From RXOA01 sp964554715 (GTDB lineage: Bacteria; Bipolaricaulota; Bipolaricaulia; UBA7950; UBA9294): a DNA stretch of 64,000 nucleotides. The notes under the pieces were generated by a model. The model was not told the DNA's origin. It ran no database searches and saw only the letters and a program-made list of their open reading frames with translations. Below, piece after piece: positions 26,042 through 34,968 of the stretch; the first letter of the stretch is position 1, and the number at the start of each line of letters is the position of its first letter. Position numbers and translations under genes: made by a program. The stretch is taken from positions 8,091-72,090 of the forward strand of contig CAZKPU010000001.1 in assembly GCA_964554715.1 (NCBI GenBank), written 5' to 3'.

Positions 26042-26047
26042 ATTCTA
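26042..26047 (-). promoter_or_regulatory. Possible -10 box for a leaderless hopanoid-operon mRNA
   Basis: TAGAAT on the minus strand, 8 bases before the regulator's ATG, which has no SD. A good -35 box is not seen 16-18 bases upstream (best GTGGTT at 26065-26070), so an activator may be needed. Confidence 0.45.
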
Positions 26048-26134
26048 TCGAGGACAACCCGAGCAACCACGGGGTAAATGTATCAATCGTGCGTGCGGCT
26101 CTCCGGGCCGTTCGACGAGTCATCTGAGGCGTGC

Positions 26135-26767
26135 TCAGGAACCCCGGCATGGCTCGTCATCGGCCATCGACGTTTCGTTGTCGAGCAGCGCTCTTGTGCC
26201 GACTCGACGCGCGTGGGCGACCAGCCCGGTCCTCGTACGGATATCGAGTTTGGACATCAACCCTTGAATCCTGTTTTCGACCGACCTCGGGCGAAGGGAA
26301 AGGCACTCGGCGATCTCCTCGTTGTCCTTGCCGAGGCACAAGAGAGAGAGGATCTGACACTCTCGTGGGGTCAGCAGGGTGGAGGGCGGAATCGTCCTGC
26401 CGCGGGCCGCCTGCCGAATGGCAGCGCAGAGTTCCTCTCGCGAGCAGGTCTTGGAGATCAACCCCAGTGCTCCGAGACGCAATGCGCGCTGGGCGATCTC
26501 CGGCTCGTCGTACATGGAAAGCATAAGCACCGCTGTGTTCGGGGAAGCGGAGAGGAACGTCGGAATCGCGTCAAGTCCGTTGCCATCGGATAATGCGATA
26601 TCCAAGAGCATCACATCGGGGTGCTGGGCCGCGGCAAGACGGACACCTGAGGCAAGGTTGTCTGCCGCACCGATCACGGAGAACTCAGGATCGGAACCGA
26701 GCAGCAGGTTCAAACCCTGCCGTACGAGTTCATGATCGTCAACGATGAGAATGTGGATCGGGCTCAT
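26135..26767 (-). CDS. NarL/LuxR-type response regulator
   Basis: 210 residues from ATG at 26767 with AAGG upstream. Receiver: IHILIVDDHELVRQGL, Asp in VMLLDIALSDGNG, Lys in LISKTCSREEL. HTH: LTPRECQILSLLCLGKDNEEIAECLSLRPRSVENRIQGLMSKLDI. The start lies inside the 3' end of the histidine kinase gene, so the two form a coupled two-component pair. It is a paralogue, not a duplicate, of the regulator at 25389-26033. Confidence 0.9.
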   Translation of the reverse strand: MSPIHILIVDDHELVRQGLNLLLGSDPEFSVIGAADNLASGVRLAAAQHPDVMLLDIALSDGNGLDAIPTFLSASPNTAVLMLSMYDEPEIAQRALRLGALGLISKTCSREELCAAIRQAARGRTIPPSTLLTPRECQILSLLCLGKDNEEIAECLSLRPRSVENRIQGLMSKLDIRTRTGLVAHARRVGTRALLDNETSMADDEPCRGS

Positions 26768-27983
26768 ACGGTACCTTGGCAATCAGCTCCGTTCCTTCCC
26801 CCGGAGATGCATTGATCAGCAAACGTCCGCCAACGGCGTCCAGCCGCTCGGACGCGCTACGGAGGCCCAGCCCCTGCATGTGTGATGGGTCGAACCCGAT
26901 GCCGTTGTCTTTGACTTGGACATGAAGCGAGGCGGGGTGCTGCCGGATGGTGATCGATACTTCGCTTGCATGGGCATGACGGGTGACGTTTCGTAGGGCT
27001 TCGGAGATCACCGTGTAGACCAGCCACTCGATTCCCTCGGGCAAGCGATGCTCGATGTCGATCTCGGTCACGATCCGCAGATCGGTCGCCTCGCCGCTCA
27101 TCCGCCCCAATTCCCGGATCGCCGGCTCGAGTCCCAGTTCATCGAGAAGCGGAGGTCGCAGTGTACGGGTGAGATGACGCGTCTGGCGGATGGCGTGATC
27201 CGCAACGGCTTCCAGCTTGCTTCGGTCATCTTGCGAGATCGAGGGAAGAACGGCTGCATGAAGCTTAATCGCCGCCAGAGATTGACCGACTTCATCGTGA
27301 AGCTGTCGAGCGATCCGCCGCCGCTCCTCATCTTGGGCGATAAGAAGCTGGCGCGAGAGGCGTGCGAGATCAGCCTCTCTGCGTACCAACGCTCGCTGCT
27401 TGCTCCAGTAGTATCCGTTGAAGGAGCGCACGGTGTGAGAGATGACCACATAGATCGCGAGCGCGCCGGCAAGGATGGTCGGGAGCACGTATCCAAGGCT
27501 CCGATAGCCGTTGGGACCAAGCGATGAGAACAACGAACGGTGGGGAAGCACGCCGAGATACTCCAGAAGGACGAGGCCCGTGTACAGCAGGATCACGGTC
27601 GACGTTAGGATGATGCTGTGGCGGTTGGACAAGAAGTAATTGGCGGTAACAACTGTGGGCATGTAGAAGATGATCCCGATCCACTCCGCACCTCCCATCA
27701 GATGAACCAGGATCGTAATGACCATGGCTTCAAGGACGGAGTAGCTGATGTGTGCCCACTGCAGCTCCCGCTCGTTTTGTTGACGTCGGATGAGGAACGA
27801 GAACAGAAACGTTAGCGCGAGCCACGCGAACGGAGAGTAGAAGAGAGGGTTGAGATAGCTGATGTCGGTGGCAAGGATCACCACCGAAGCAATCACACAG
27901 AAGACCGACAGTGTCACCAGACGTGAACGGACCGTTCGTTGAACGGACGCGCGCAGCTGCTCCAGAGCCGATTCCGTCGGCAT
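26739..27983 (-). CDS. Membrane histidine kinase, NarX/LiaS (HisKA_3) type
   Basis: 414 residues. Residues about 20-195 contain six or so membrane helices with short loops and no large periplasmic domain, so it may sense membrane state or a lipophilic signal. The dimerisation box is QDEERRRIARQLHDEVGQSLAAIK with the phospho-His. The ATPase domain has SEALRNVTRHAHASEVSI (N box), VKDNGIGFDPSHMQGLGLRSASERL (G1/F) and SPGEGTELIAKVPY. SD GAGGAC precedes the ATG. Overlaps the response regulator gene by 29 bases. Confidence 0.9.
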   Translation of the reverse strand: MPTESALEQLRASVQRTVRSRLVTLSVFCVIASVVILATDISYLNPLFYSPFAWLALTFLFSFLIRRQQNERELQWAHISYSVLEAMVITILVHLMGGAEWIGIIFYMPTVVTANYFLSNRHSIILTSTVILLYTGLVLLEYLGVLPHRSLFSSLGPNGYRSLGYVLPTILAGALAIYVVISHTVRSFNGYYWSKQRALVRREADLARLSRQLLIAQDEERRRIARQLHDEVGQSLAAIKLHAAVLPSISQDDRSKLEAVADHAIRQTRHLTRTLRPPLLDELGLEPAIRELGRMSGEATDLRIVTEIDIEHRLPEGIEWLVYTVISEALRNVTRHAHASEVSITIRQHPASLHVQVKDNGIGFDPSHMQGLGLRSASERLDAVGGRLLINASPGEGTELIAKVPYEPDPHSHR

Positions 27984-27994
27984 GATCTTCGTCC

Positions 27995-28279
27995 TCAGGT
28001 GAGCTTCGCGGGAAGGACGATCTGGCCGAAGTTCTTCTCGTACCGTTGGATGTTCTCACCGATCGCCTGGTAAAGGCGTTTCATGTGTCCGGGGTTGAGA
28101 ATCACGCGGGACGTGAGAAACGCCTGGCTTGGCTTGCTTCCCCCCGCCGGTGTCTGAGGATCGAGGAACAAGAAATCGAGGACGAACTCCTCTTTGCGGT
28201 GTGAGATCAGTGCAAGGTTGGCGTACTTGCCTCGTCTTGTCTCGTTGTCTGCAGCGATCTGCATCTGGCGTTCCGGCAT
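27995..28279 (-). CDS. DUF3467 protein
   Basis: 94 residues from the ATG at 28279, preceded by AAGGGGG. The sequence MQIAADNETRRGKYANLALISHRKEEFVLDFLFLDPQ, then SRVILNPGHMKRLYQAIGENIQRYEKNFG, matches the DUF3467 family. No biochemical role is established for the family. Eleven bases before the histidine kinase, so probably co-expressed with it. Confidence 0.83.
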   Translation of the reverse strand: MPERQMQIAADNETRRGKYANLALISHRKEEFVLDFLFLDPQTPAGGSKPSQAFLTSRVILNPGHMKRLYQAIGENIQRYEKNFGQIVLPAKLT

Positions 28280-28339
28280 ATGGACATACCCCCTTGGTCT
28301 AAGGATGATGGTAGCTCCGGGGGGGCGGAACGGCAACGC

Positions 28340-29551
28340 CTACGGACGTAGGAAGCGGCGGAAGAACTCCGAAATCGTGGCTGCGTGATGGCCCGGAAGG
28401 AGCACGTGGTGATTGCCGAGCGGCGAAAGGAGCAGTTCACTCATGTCTTCCTTCATGGTCAAGGAGGCTTGGGTACGGCACTGCCCCTCCATCGGCGTGG
28501 TTTCGTGGATCGAACCCTCGCGGATAAACAGCCGATCCAGCCTCTCGCCACCCAGACGGAAGAGGGTGCAAGGCCCGTCCGGGATCTTCGCGGAGATCCC
28601 GACGCCGATCCCGGACTCAAAATGACTGCGGATGACATATCCCTCGGACAAGGAAAGGGGACACGTGCAGTGGGCGATCAACACACCGCGTTTCGGCACG
28701 TCCACGGAGGCGATGTTGCCCATGAATCCGATCCGATCAGTCAGCAGCGAGCCGAGCAGCAACGAGAACAGGGTTTGCAGGTCTCCTTCGCAGGACGACG
28801 GGATGTTCTCATCGTTCAGACGGGACAGGGCGTAGCAGCCTGTGTTGTGGAGGGCGTCGAGAAGATCGAAACAGCGAACGGTGCAAGCGGTTAGGCGGTT
28901 TTCATCGACAAGAGAGCGGAGGGCATGGTAGATCGACACCGCGCCGCGAACATCTTCCTTTGACGTCTCCTGAGACGCGTCAGCTTGCTTGCTGAACGAA
29001 GCCGCTGTCCTGCGATCCGCCTTGGCTTCGCGCGTCCGCTCGATCAGCGTCTCGATGGAGATATCGACCAGCTCGATCCCCAGCTTCCCCTTCAGGAACG
29101 ACCGATCGACACCGCTGGAGACCAGCCACTCGGACGGCTCACCGACCAGTCCGATGCGGCTGAAACGGAGCATGTCCCAAGCAGCGGCGATCCTCTGCTC
29201 CCGAAGGAGATCGTTGGCCACTTCCGAGGGCGGCCCGAACAGGATTCTCCCTTCACCTCCGTCTTGACGGATCCGGGCGAGGATCTCGAGCGCTGCCGGG
29301 AGGGAGTTCTGAGATCCGTGAGCGATGAGCAGCGCAGGAGAGGGGAGTTGCGAGAGGATCTTGAGGATCTCCCGCTCCGTTCCGCCGGTCAGAACCAACG
29401 TGGCAGCCAACGCGTTTCCGGTCGGGTACTCAACCTCGACAACAGGTGCACCCGCGGCTCGCCACTCGGACAACAGCCGCTGCTTCATATCCCTTACGGC
29501 TTGCGGGTTGTGCAATCCGGATGCTCGCACAACGACTTCGATGTTCTCCAT
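28340..29551 (-). CDS. L-fucose/L-arabinose isomerase-fold protein
   Basis: 403 residues from ATG at 29551, with an alternative in-frame ATG at 29599; neither has a convincing SD. N-terminal Rossmann-like halves (IEVVVRASGLHNPQAVRD, LVLTGGTEREILKIL, PALLIAHGSQNSLPAALEILARIRQ). The C-terminal part has NDENIPSSCEGDLQTLFSLLLGSLLTDRIGFMGN, IAHCTCPLSLSEGY and PLGNHHVLLPGHHAATISEFFRRF, the pattern of the fucose isomerase-like C-terminal domain with metal-binding Glu/Asp/His. Substrate unknown; no sugar pathway genes are nearby. Confidence 0.75.
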   Translation of the reverse strand: MENIEVVVRASGLHNPQAVRDMKQRLLSEWRAAGAPVVEVEYPTGNALAATLVLTGGTEREILKILSQLPSPALLIAHGSQNSLPAALEILARIRQDGGEGRILFGPPSEVANDLLREQRIAAAWDMLRFSRIGLVGEPSEWLVSSGVDRSFLKGKLGIELVDISIETLIERTREAKADRRTAASFSKQADASQETSKEDVRGAVSIYHALRSLVDENRLTACTVRCFDLLDALHNTGCYALSRLNDENIPSSCEGDLQTLFSLLLGSLLTDRIGFMGNIASVDVPKRGVLIAHCTCPLSLSEGYVIRSHFESGIGVGISAKIPDGPCTLFRLGGERLDRLFIREGSIHETTPMEGQCRTQASLTMKEDMSELLLSPLGNHHVLLPGHHAATISEFFRRFLRP

Positions 29552-29734
29552 GAGGGATAGGGTAGCTTGTCCCACCAAGCTGGTGGACTCATGAGTCATC
29601 TAAATAGCAGGACATGGATCACCTTTTCAGGCGCACGAGGTGTGAAGGAGGGTACGCGTGTGCAGGGATGGCCTGCGAAGTGACGGATGACGAGACGGCA
29701 AGGTATACTCCAGCGAGCCGATCAAGGGGGTGCG

Positions 29735-30793
29735 ATGGGGTTTCTGAGCGAGTTGTGGTATGGCAACGAGATCTGGAAATGGTTGCTTGCCGTGGCGGTC
29801 GTTGTCCTTGTTGCTGCGTTCTTTTGGATTGCCGTCCGCTTGCTTCTCCGCCGTTTGTCCAAGATTGCCGCGCAGACGTCAACGCGGTTCGATGATCTTG
29901 TCCTCAAGCTTCTCGAGCGGACGAAGCTCCTCTTCCTGATCGTCGGGGCTGTGTATGCCGGATCGCTGGTTGTGAAGCTTCCCGATGTGGCGGATCGGGT
30001 GTTGAGGGTATTTTCCGTCTTAGCATTGCTTTTCCAGGCAGGATACTGGGGAAACGCTCTCATCTCTTATTGGATCGACCGCTCGATCAGGGATCGGCTG
30101 TCGTCCGATGCGCGGAAGGCGACATCGCTTTCCGCGATCGGGTTTGTGGCGAAGGTCGTTGTCTGGTCTGTGGTCATCCTGATCGGGCTGGACAACATCG
30201 GTGTGGACATCACTGCATTGATCGCCGGCCTTGGCGTCACGGGGATCGCTATCTCGCTTGCCGTACAGAATATCCTGGGAGATCTGTTTGCTTCTCTGTC
30301 GATCGTTATTGACAAACCGTTCGAGATCGACGATTTCGTTGTGGTCGGAGAGCTTTCCGGAACGGTGGAGAAGATCGGCCTCAAGTCGACGCGTGTTCGA
30401 AGCCTGTCGGGCGAACAGCTCATCTTCGGCAATAGCGATCTGTTGTCCAGCAGGATCAAGAACTACAAGCGGATGGACGAACGACGGATCGTCTTCAGCT
30501 TGGGAGTCGCCTATGAAACACCGAAAGAGAAGCTTGAGGCGATCCCGGAGATGATCGCCGAGATCGTCGAGCGCCGTGAAAACACGCGGTTTGACCGCTG
30601 CCACTTCAAGAGCTACGGGGACTTCGCGCTTCTATTCGAGACGGTGTACTTCATGCTCATCCCCGACTACGCAGCGTACATGGATGCGCAACAGGCGATC
30701 AACCTTGAGATCCATGAGAGGTTCGATGCTGCCGGAATCGAGTTTGCCTATCCGACGCAGACCATCCGCCTGGAGAACAGCCCTCGGTCATAA
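29735..30793 (+). CDS. mscS: Small-conductance mechanosensitive channel, MscS family
   Basis: 352 residues from ATG at 29735, preceded by AAGGGGG. Hydrophobic helices near 15-40, 70-95, 105-125 and 150-190, the last being the glycine/alanine-rich pore helix (DITALIAGLGVTGIAISLAVQNILGDLFASLSIVIDKPFEIDD). The beta domain with FVVVGELSGTVEKIGLKSTRVRSLSGEQLIFGNSDLLSSRIKNYKRM is diagnostic. Releases solutes under hypo-osmotic shock. A TATACT box at 29704-29709 with GTGACG 18 bases upstream is a plausible promoter. Confidence 0.92.
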   Translation: MGFLSELWYGNEIWKWLLAVAVVVLVAAFFWIAVRLLLRRLSKIAAQTSTRFDDLVLKLLERTKLLFLIVGAVYAGSLVVKLPDVADRVLRVFSVLALLFQAGYWGNALISYWIDRSIRDRLSSDARKATSLSAIGFVAKVVVWSVVILIGLDNIGVDITALIAGLGVTGIAISLAVQNILGDLFASLSIVIDKPFEIDDFVVVGELSGTVEKIGLKSTRVRSLSGEQLIFGNSDLLSSRIKNYKRMDERRIVFSLGVAYETPKEKLEAIPEMIAEIVERRENTRFDRCHFKSYGDFALLFETVYFMLIPDYAAYMDAQQAINLEIHERFDAAGIEFAYPTQTIRLENSPRS

Positions 30794-30840
30794 GTGGGCG
30801 CCTTCCTGCGGAGAGAACGTCGTTTCGGAGAGTCTCCTTC

Positions 30841-32061
30841 CTAAAGGAGCAGCCAACCGGCGACAACGGTCAACCCCCATCCGATCGCCACGGGAACAGC
30901 GATTCGACGGAGAAACGCACTGATCGATGTGTGGAAGTACTCGACCGACACCGAGATGCACGGGTGGACCGGGGTGAGGATGTAGCCGAGGAACACGGCG
31001 GTGTACGTGACGGCGAACGCGATCATCCCCATCGCTCCATAGGTGCTGACGAAGATCGGAATCAGGATGGCCATCGGCGCTTGGATCCGGCCGGTGACGG
31101 CGCCGAGCAAAAACCCGACAACGACACACAGGAGAACCGGATGGAGCGACATGTCGGCAATCGCCTCGGGGATTCCGGAACTCTGGAACACGGCCAAGAA
31201 CAGAAACATCGCCAGGATGATGAGCGCGTACTTCCACGGACGCATACGCCGAAACACGGTCCTCAGGGTGGCTCGCTGCGTCCGCCCGACAACAGCAGAG
31301 ATCACAAGGCTCACCGAAATCCCGATCGCCGTTCCGATCTCCGCGTAGGGAAGCGAGCAGGTCATCGCCAGCGTCAGATCGAGGATCGGGGCGATGAGGA
31401 TCAGCATCAGCGGGATGAGGAGCCCTTTCCAAGAGAAGGGATCGCGACCGTCTCCATCGGATCCGTCGTTGCTCCCCGGAAGCGTCCCAGCGGGGCCTTC
31501 CGCTCGACGCAACAGAAACACCACGCCTAACAGCGCGATGATCAGGCACGACGGCACCATGAACGGAATGACACGATAGACGCTGAGGCCGGCTGCCTTG
31601 GACGAGGCGATCAAGGCGGAGCCAAGCGGATAGACCAGAAGCAGCACGTGCCGGAACCAAACGTTGGCCGATGCCTTGATATCGTTGGGTACATGCCCTG
31701 CACCCCGTTCAACAAGGGGTGCAGACAGCAAGGCGCCGCCGGGCATCGGAAGCATGCCGAGGAGCGCGGGAGCAAACGCCAGGAACGGACGAACGCCGAT
31801 CCGCAGGTTCGAGACGAGCCGATCCATCTGCCCGGACTCCTCGAGGACGCCGCCGATCATCGGAATCAGAGCGACGACCCACGCTAGAAGCCACACCGAA
31901 GGGTCTGCTGCCGTGGAAGCAAGGGCGCTTACGATCTGGCGGCCGGACAAGGAGAACGCCGCGAGCACGACGGCAGCGACGAACATCCCAAGGGCGAGGT
32001 TGCGGCGCGAGAGGACAAGCAGTAGAACGATAGAGAGCGAGAACCCGATCCATGTGCCCAT
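30841..32061 (-). CDS. DUF401-family membrane protein (putative permease)
   Basis: 406 residues with about ten hydrophobic segments. Start at 32061 is fixed by AGGAGGT seven bases upstream; the frame is open beyond it. PMPGGALLSAPLVERG, NVWFRHVLLLVYPLGSALI, IQAPMAILIPIFVSTYG and GYILTPVHPCISVSVEYF are the two inverted-repeat re-entrant loop regions of this ion-transporter-like family. Substrate unknown. Divergent from the duplicated small protein. Confidence 0.8.
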   Translation of the reverse strand: MGTWIGFSLSIVLLLVLSRRNLALGMFVAAVVLAAFSLSGRQIVSALASTAADPSVWLLAWVVALIPMIGGVLEESGQMDRLVSNLRIGVRPFLAFAPALLGMLPMPGGALLSAPLVERGAGHVPNDIKASANVWFRHVLLLVYPLGSALIASSKAAGLSVYRVIPFMVPSCLIIALLGVVFLLRRAEGPAGTLPGSNDGSDGDGRDPFSWKGLLIPLMLILIAPILDLTLAMTCSLPYAEIGTAIGISVSLVISAVVGRTQRATLRTVFRRMRPWKYALIILAMFLFLAVFQSSGIPEAIADMSLHPVLLCVVVGFLLGAVTGRIQAPMAILIPIFVSTYGAMGMIAFAVTYTAVFLGYILTPVHPCISVSVEYFHTSISAFLRRIAVPVAIGWGLTVVAGWLLL

Positions 32062-32170
32062 GTGACCTCCTGTGTTGATCAGGCAGGTTTCGATGGAACA
32101 GGGTACAGGGCCGGAGCGATTCATGCACAGCAAGGAGACTCGACGAACCTTGGAAAGAGGAGCTGACAAG

Positions 32171-32554
32171 ATGTCTTTGATCGAAGAACGTTTGAAGGAA
32201 GCATCAGCGGAAGGGCGGATCGCCTGCGCGAAGCTGTTCGAGATGGCCGCCGAACTGGGCGTTGCGCCGGTGCAGCTCGGGACAGCGGCCAGCGAGATGG
32301 ATCTACGGATCGAGCACTGCCAGTTGGGAGCGTTCGGCTACGACACCTTCGGAGAACGGCGTCTGCTTCGTGCGTTGCCCGAGCTTCCCGAACCGGTTGC
32401 CACCGCGCTTGCCAAGGGCGTCGTCGATGGCAGGCTTCCCTGTGTGACGGCGTGGAAGATCGCCGAGCGGTTCGGACTGCCTCGGTTCGTCGTCGGCTGT
32501 GCCGCGGAAACGAAGGAGATTCGAATCGGGCCGTGCCAGCTCGGTTGCTTCTAG
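32171..32554 (+). CDS. Small protein with an internal duplication and paired CQLG motifs
   Basis: 127 residues; the ATG at 32171 has GAGGAG nine bases upstream. Two homologous units of about 41 residues are seen: GRIACAKLFEMAAELGVAPVQ ending RIEHCQLGAF, and GRLPCVTAWKIAERFGLPRFV ending RIGPCQLGCF. Each unit has two helices that look like a helix-turn-helix and a terminal CQLG. Cysteines in equivalent places of the two units could bind metal. I do not recognise a characterised family. Confidence 0.6.
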   Translation: MSLIEERLKEASAEGRIACAKLFEMAAELGVAPVQLGTAASEMDLRIEHCQLGAFGYDTFGERRLLRALPELPEPVATALAKGVVDGRLPCVTAWKIAERFGLPRFVVGCAAETKEIRIGPCQLGCF

Positions 32555-32763
32555 GCGATACCCATCAGGCGAGATCGCTCTCTCCGACCGGTTGAGGGCG
32601 ATGTTCGCTTTGCCAAGTGAGAACCTGACCCGCAGTGCCGTGGATCTTTCTTGGCGTTCCCGGATTGGGGCAACCGCACGTGTTGCCCATGAAGGGCAGT
32701 CGATTTGTCCTCCATGGTGCTGGCTCCCACTTCTTGGTCGTGCTACCATCCCCGTGTGATGAT

Positions 32764-33594
32764 GTGCATCTCAGGCAGTACCCGTTCGAGACAAGCGAGG
32801 TCGTCCTCAACTGCATCGAAGGTCCAGCGCCTGGGCCGCCGTTTCTCCTCTTGCACGGGCTCTGTGACCGGTGGCAGTGGCTTCTCCCCGTAGTGAATCA
32901 CGTATCCACGTACGCAAAGGTTCATGCATTCGATATGCGTGGCCACGGTAGGTCGAGCCGTGCGCAAGGAGCGTATCTTCCGGCGGACTTCTGCCGTGAT
33001 GCGGAAGCTTTCCTCTGCGCTCACCTTTCCGAACCGGCCATCATCTTTGGCCACTCGGCAGGCGGACTCGTCGCCCTCTGGTGTGCAGCCGCCCATCCCG
33101 ACAAAGTGCGAGCGGTCGTCAACGGTGACCTCTTCGCTTCGACGCAACGGTTAGCTGCTCTGATCAAGCGTCCGGAGTCAATCTCGTTCTACAAGGCACT
33201 ACAGTCGCTCGCTGGCCAACCCCAAGATCAGATTGAGGCATCAGCGTTGGCCAGCCATGTGTCCAAGAAGACGCTGACTAGCTGGTCGATCTCCACAAGC
33301 CTCCTTGACCCATCTACATTGACCTACTACGCTTCCGGAGAGGGAGAAGCCTACGTAGCTGGCATCAGTATGGATGAGATTCTTGCAGCGGTGGTCTGCC
33401 CTTGTCTGCTGGTGAGTGGAGATCGTTCTCTCGGCGGCGTCATGGCAGAGGAGGACGTCATCTATGCTTCTGATCGACTCAGTGATGTGCGTCACGTTCG
33501 GCTGAAAGGAGTTGGGCACGGAATCGGGTTGTCCACAGCGAGCCCCGGGCAACTCCTTCGGGCGATTGACGGGTTCATCGAATCGCTCCGCTAG
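32764..33594 (+). CDS. Alpha/beta-hydrolase fold protein
   Basis: About 276 residues if started at the GTG at 32764; the frame is open to 32635 and no SD marks a start. Fold landmarks: PFLLLHGLCDRWQWLLPVV (oxyanion-hole HG), VHAFDMRGHGRSSRAQG, nucleophile elbow IIFGHSAGGLVALW (Ser in GHSAGG), VVCPCLLVSGDRS with the acid, and LKGVGHGIGLSTASPG with the catalytic His. Esterase or related hydrolase, substrate unknown. Its codon use looks less GC3-biased than its neighbours. Confidence 0.75.
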   Translation: MHLRQYPFETSEVVLNCIEGPAPGPPFLLLHGLCDRWQWLLPVVNHVSTYAKVHAFDMRGHGRSSRAQGAYLPADFCRDAEAFLCAHLSEPAIIFGHSAGGLVALWCAAAHPDKVRAVVNGDLFASTQRLAALIKRPESISFYKALQSLAGQPQDQIEASALASHVSKKTLTSWSISTSLLDPSTLTYYASGEGEAYVAGISMDEILAAVVCPCLLVSGDRSLGGVMAEEDVIYASDRLSDVRHVRLKGVGHGIGLSTASPGQLLRAIDGFIESLR

Positions 33595-33902
33595 CGCCGA
33601 AACGGTCGCGAACCACCATGCAGCAGCGAACGAACGCGTTCTGCATTCAGTCCCCAAAGGCTCCAATACCCCCCCTATGGTGGCGCGATTTCTGAAACAT
33701 ACTCATTCGCTTCTGCACGATGAAGCGCATCGGATCTGGTTTGTCGATCGAATTGATGTTCGCACGGAAGCGCTGTCATCGGTGACGCCGATGGCCGGCC
33801 TCGCACCCTTTGCGCTCACCTGCTACTCTTCCTTGGGAAAAACAGCCGGATTCTTTGAGGAAGCGAACACGTCGAGTTGATGGAAGTCGGGAGGGAAACC
33901 AA
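33595..33902. other. 308-base region without a supported gene
   Basis: Between the hydrolase and the Nudix gene. A 67-codon frame starting at 33677 has no SD and no recognisable family. Composition is less GC-rich than the surroundings. The SD of the Nudix gene (GGGAGGG, 33890-33896) is the only clear signal. Confidence 0.45.
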
Positions 33903-34394
33903 GTGCATAACGACGCATGCAGATGTTCACAGCGCACATATCTGGGTGCCTACGCGCTGACTGTTGACACCCGCAATCGCCTCCTTCTGTGCCGTCTGAG
34001 CACGGAGTGCGTCGAAGCGGGCTATTGGACGCTCCCGGGCGGAGGCGTCAAGTGGGGCGAGCCACCTGAATACGCAGTTGCGCGTGAACTCCTTGAGGAG
34101 ACCGGCCTGAAGGCATCCGGACCCGGAATGGAACTCGTTCAAAGCGTCTTCTCGAAAGTGTATCCCGAGACCGAGGAGACACGTGGAGGTCCGGTTCACC
34201 ACGTCGGCCTCCTCTATCGAGTTCGAGAACCTGAGGGGGTGCTACGGCCGGAAGCCGCTGGCACCACGGATCTCTGTGCCTGGTTCACAGAAGAGGAAGC
34301 ACGGAACCTGCCGCTCACACCGCTTGCCCGATTCGCTCTCTCCATTGCGTGGAAGCAGGCGCCGACCTCATCGGGGGATGGATTCGCTGGCTGA
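33903..34394 (+). CDS. Nudix hydrolase
   Basis: 163 residues from a GTG at 33903, chosen because GGGAGGG lies seven bases upstream. The Nudix box GGVKWGEPPEYAVARELLEETGL matches GX5EX7REUXEEXGU fully, with catalytic glutamates in RELLEETG. Preceded by LLLCRLSTECVEAGYWTLPGGG. Substrate, a nucleoside diphosphate linked to X, cannot be assigned. Belongs with the hydrolase to a short stretch of different codon texture. Confidence 0.85.
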   Translation: MHNDACRCSQRTYLGAYALTVDTRNRLLLCRLSTECVEAGYWTLPGGGVKWGEPPEYAVARELLEETGLKASGPGMELVQSVFSKVYPETEETRGGPVHHVGLLYRVREPEGVLRPEAAGTTDLCAWFTEEEARNLPLTPLARFALSIAWKQAPTSSGDGFAG

Positions 34395-34508
34395 TCTCCA
34401 TCGCCGTTAGCAACTCAGACGTCACCACCCAGCGTCATACGAACGGGTTCTACATGTAGTCCCCCAGGCTTTTTTGCCGAAACGAGAACCCTCGGCGGTG
34501 GTCGTTCT

Positions 34509-34961
34509 CTACGGCTCTTCTGCGGCGGGGATCGCCGAGCGGGCAAGCTCGTCGCATCGCTCGTTCTCCTCATGACCGTTGTGACCCTTGACCCAATGGA
34601 ACCGGACTTCATGGATCTCCGTGAGCGCGTCCAACTCCTTCCAAAGGTCGACGTTCTTCACAGGGAGCCACCGCTTTCCGCTGCGTCGCCGCCAGCCGTT
34701 TCGCTTCCATCCCGGGAGCCACTCGGTGATTCCGTTCTTCAGATACGTCGAGTCGGTATGGAGATCGACGCGAGACGGCGAACGAAGCGTCTTCAGCGCT
34801 TCGATCGCCGCGGTCAGTTCCATCCGGTTGTTCGTTGTTGCCGGTTCACCGCCGGCAAGCTCCTTGCGGTGCTTGCCGGAGATTAACACCGCTCCCCAGC
34901 CGCCGGGACCGGGGTTGCCGCTGCATGCGCCGTCCGTGTAGATCGTGACATCATGGATCAT
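34509..34961 (-). CDS. rnhA: Ribonuclease HI
   Basis: Degrades RNA in RNA-DNA hybrids. 150 residues from ATG at 34961. Catalytic residues lie in VTIYTDGACSGNPGPGGWGAVL (Asp10), NNRMELTAAIEAL (Glu), VDLHTDSTYLKNGITEWL (Asp) and HWVKGHNGHEENERCDELA (His/Asp). The basic handle WKRNGWRRRSGKRWLPVKN is present, as in E. coli RNase HI. No SD; a promoter with its -10 box 8 bases from the ATG suggests a leaderless transcript. Confidence 0.95.
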   Translation of the reverse strand: MIHDVTIYTDGACSGNPGPGGWGAVLISGKHRKELAGGEPATTNNRMELTAAIEALKTLRSPSRVDLHTDSTYLKNGITEWLPGWKRNGWRRRSGKRWLPVKNVDLWKELDALTEIHEVRFHWVKGHNGHEENERCDELARSAIPAAEEP

Positions 34962-34968
34962 GCTGCTA

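Noticed and set aside
30820..30850. Terminator between convergent mscS and the DUF401 gene
   Set aside because: Only a 6-bp CTCCTT/AAGGAG stem with no T-run can be drawn, too weak to call.
33677..33880. 67-codon frame before the Nudix gene
   Set aside because: No ribosome site and no recognisable protein; may be chance.
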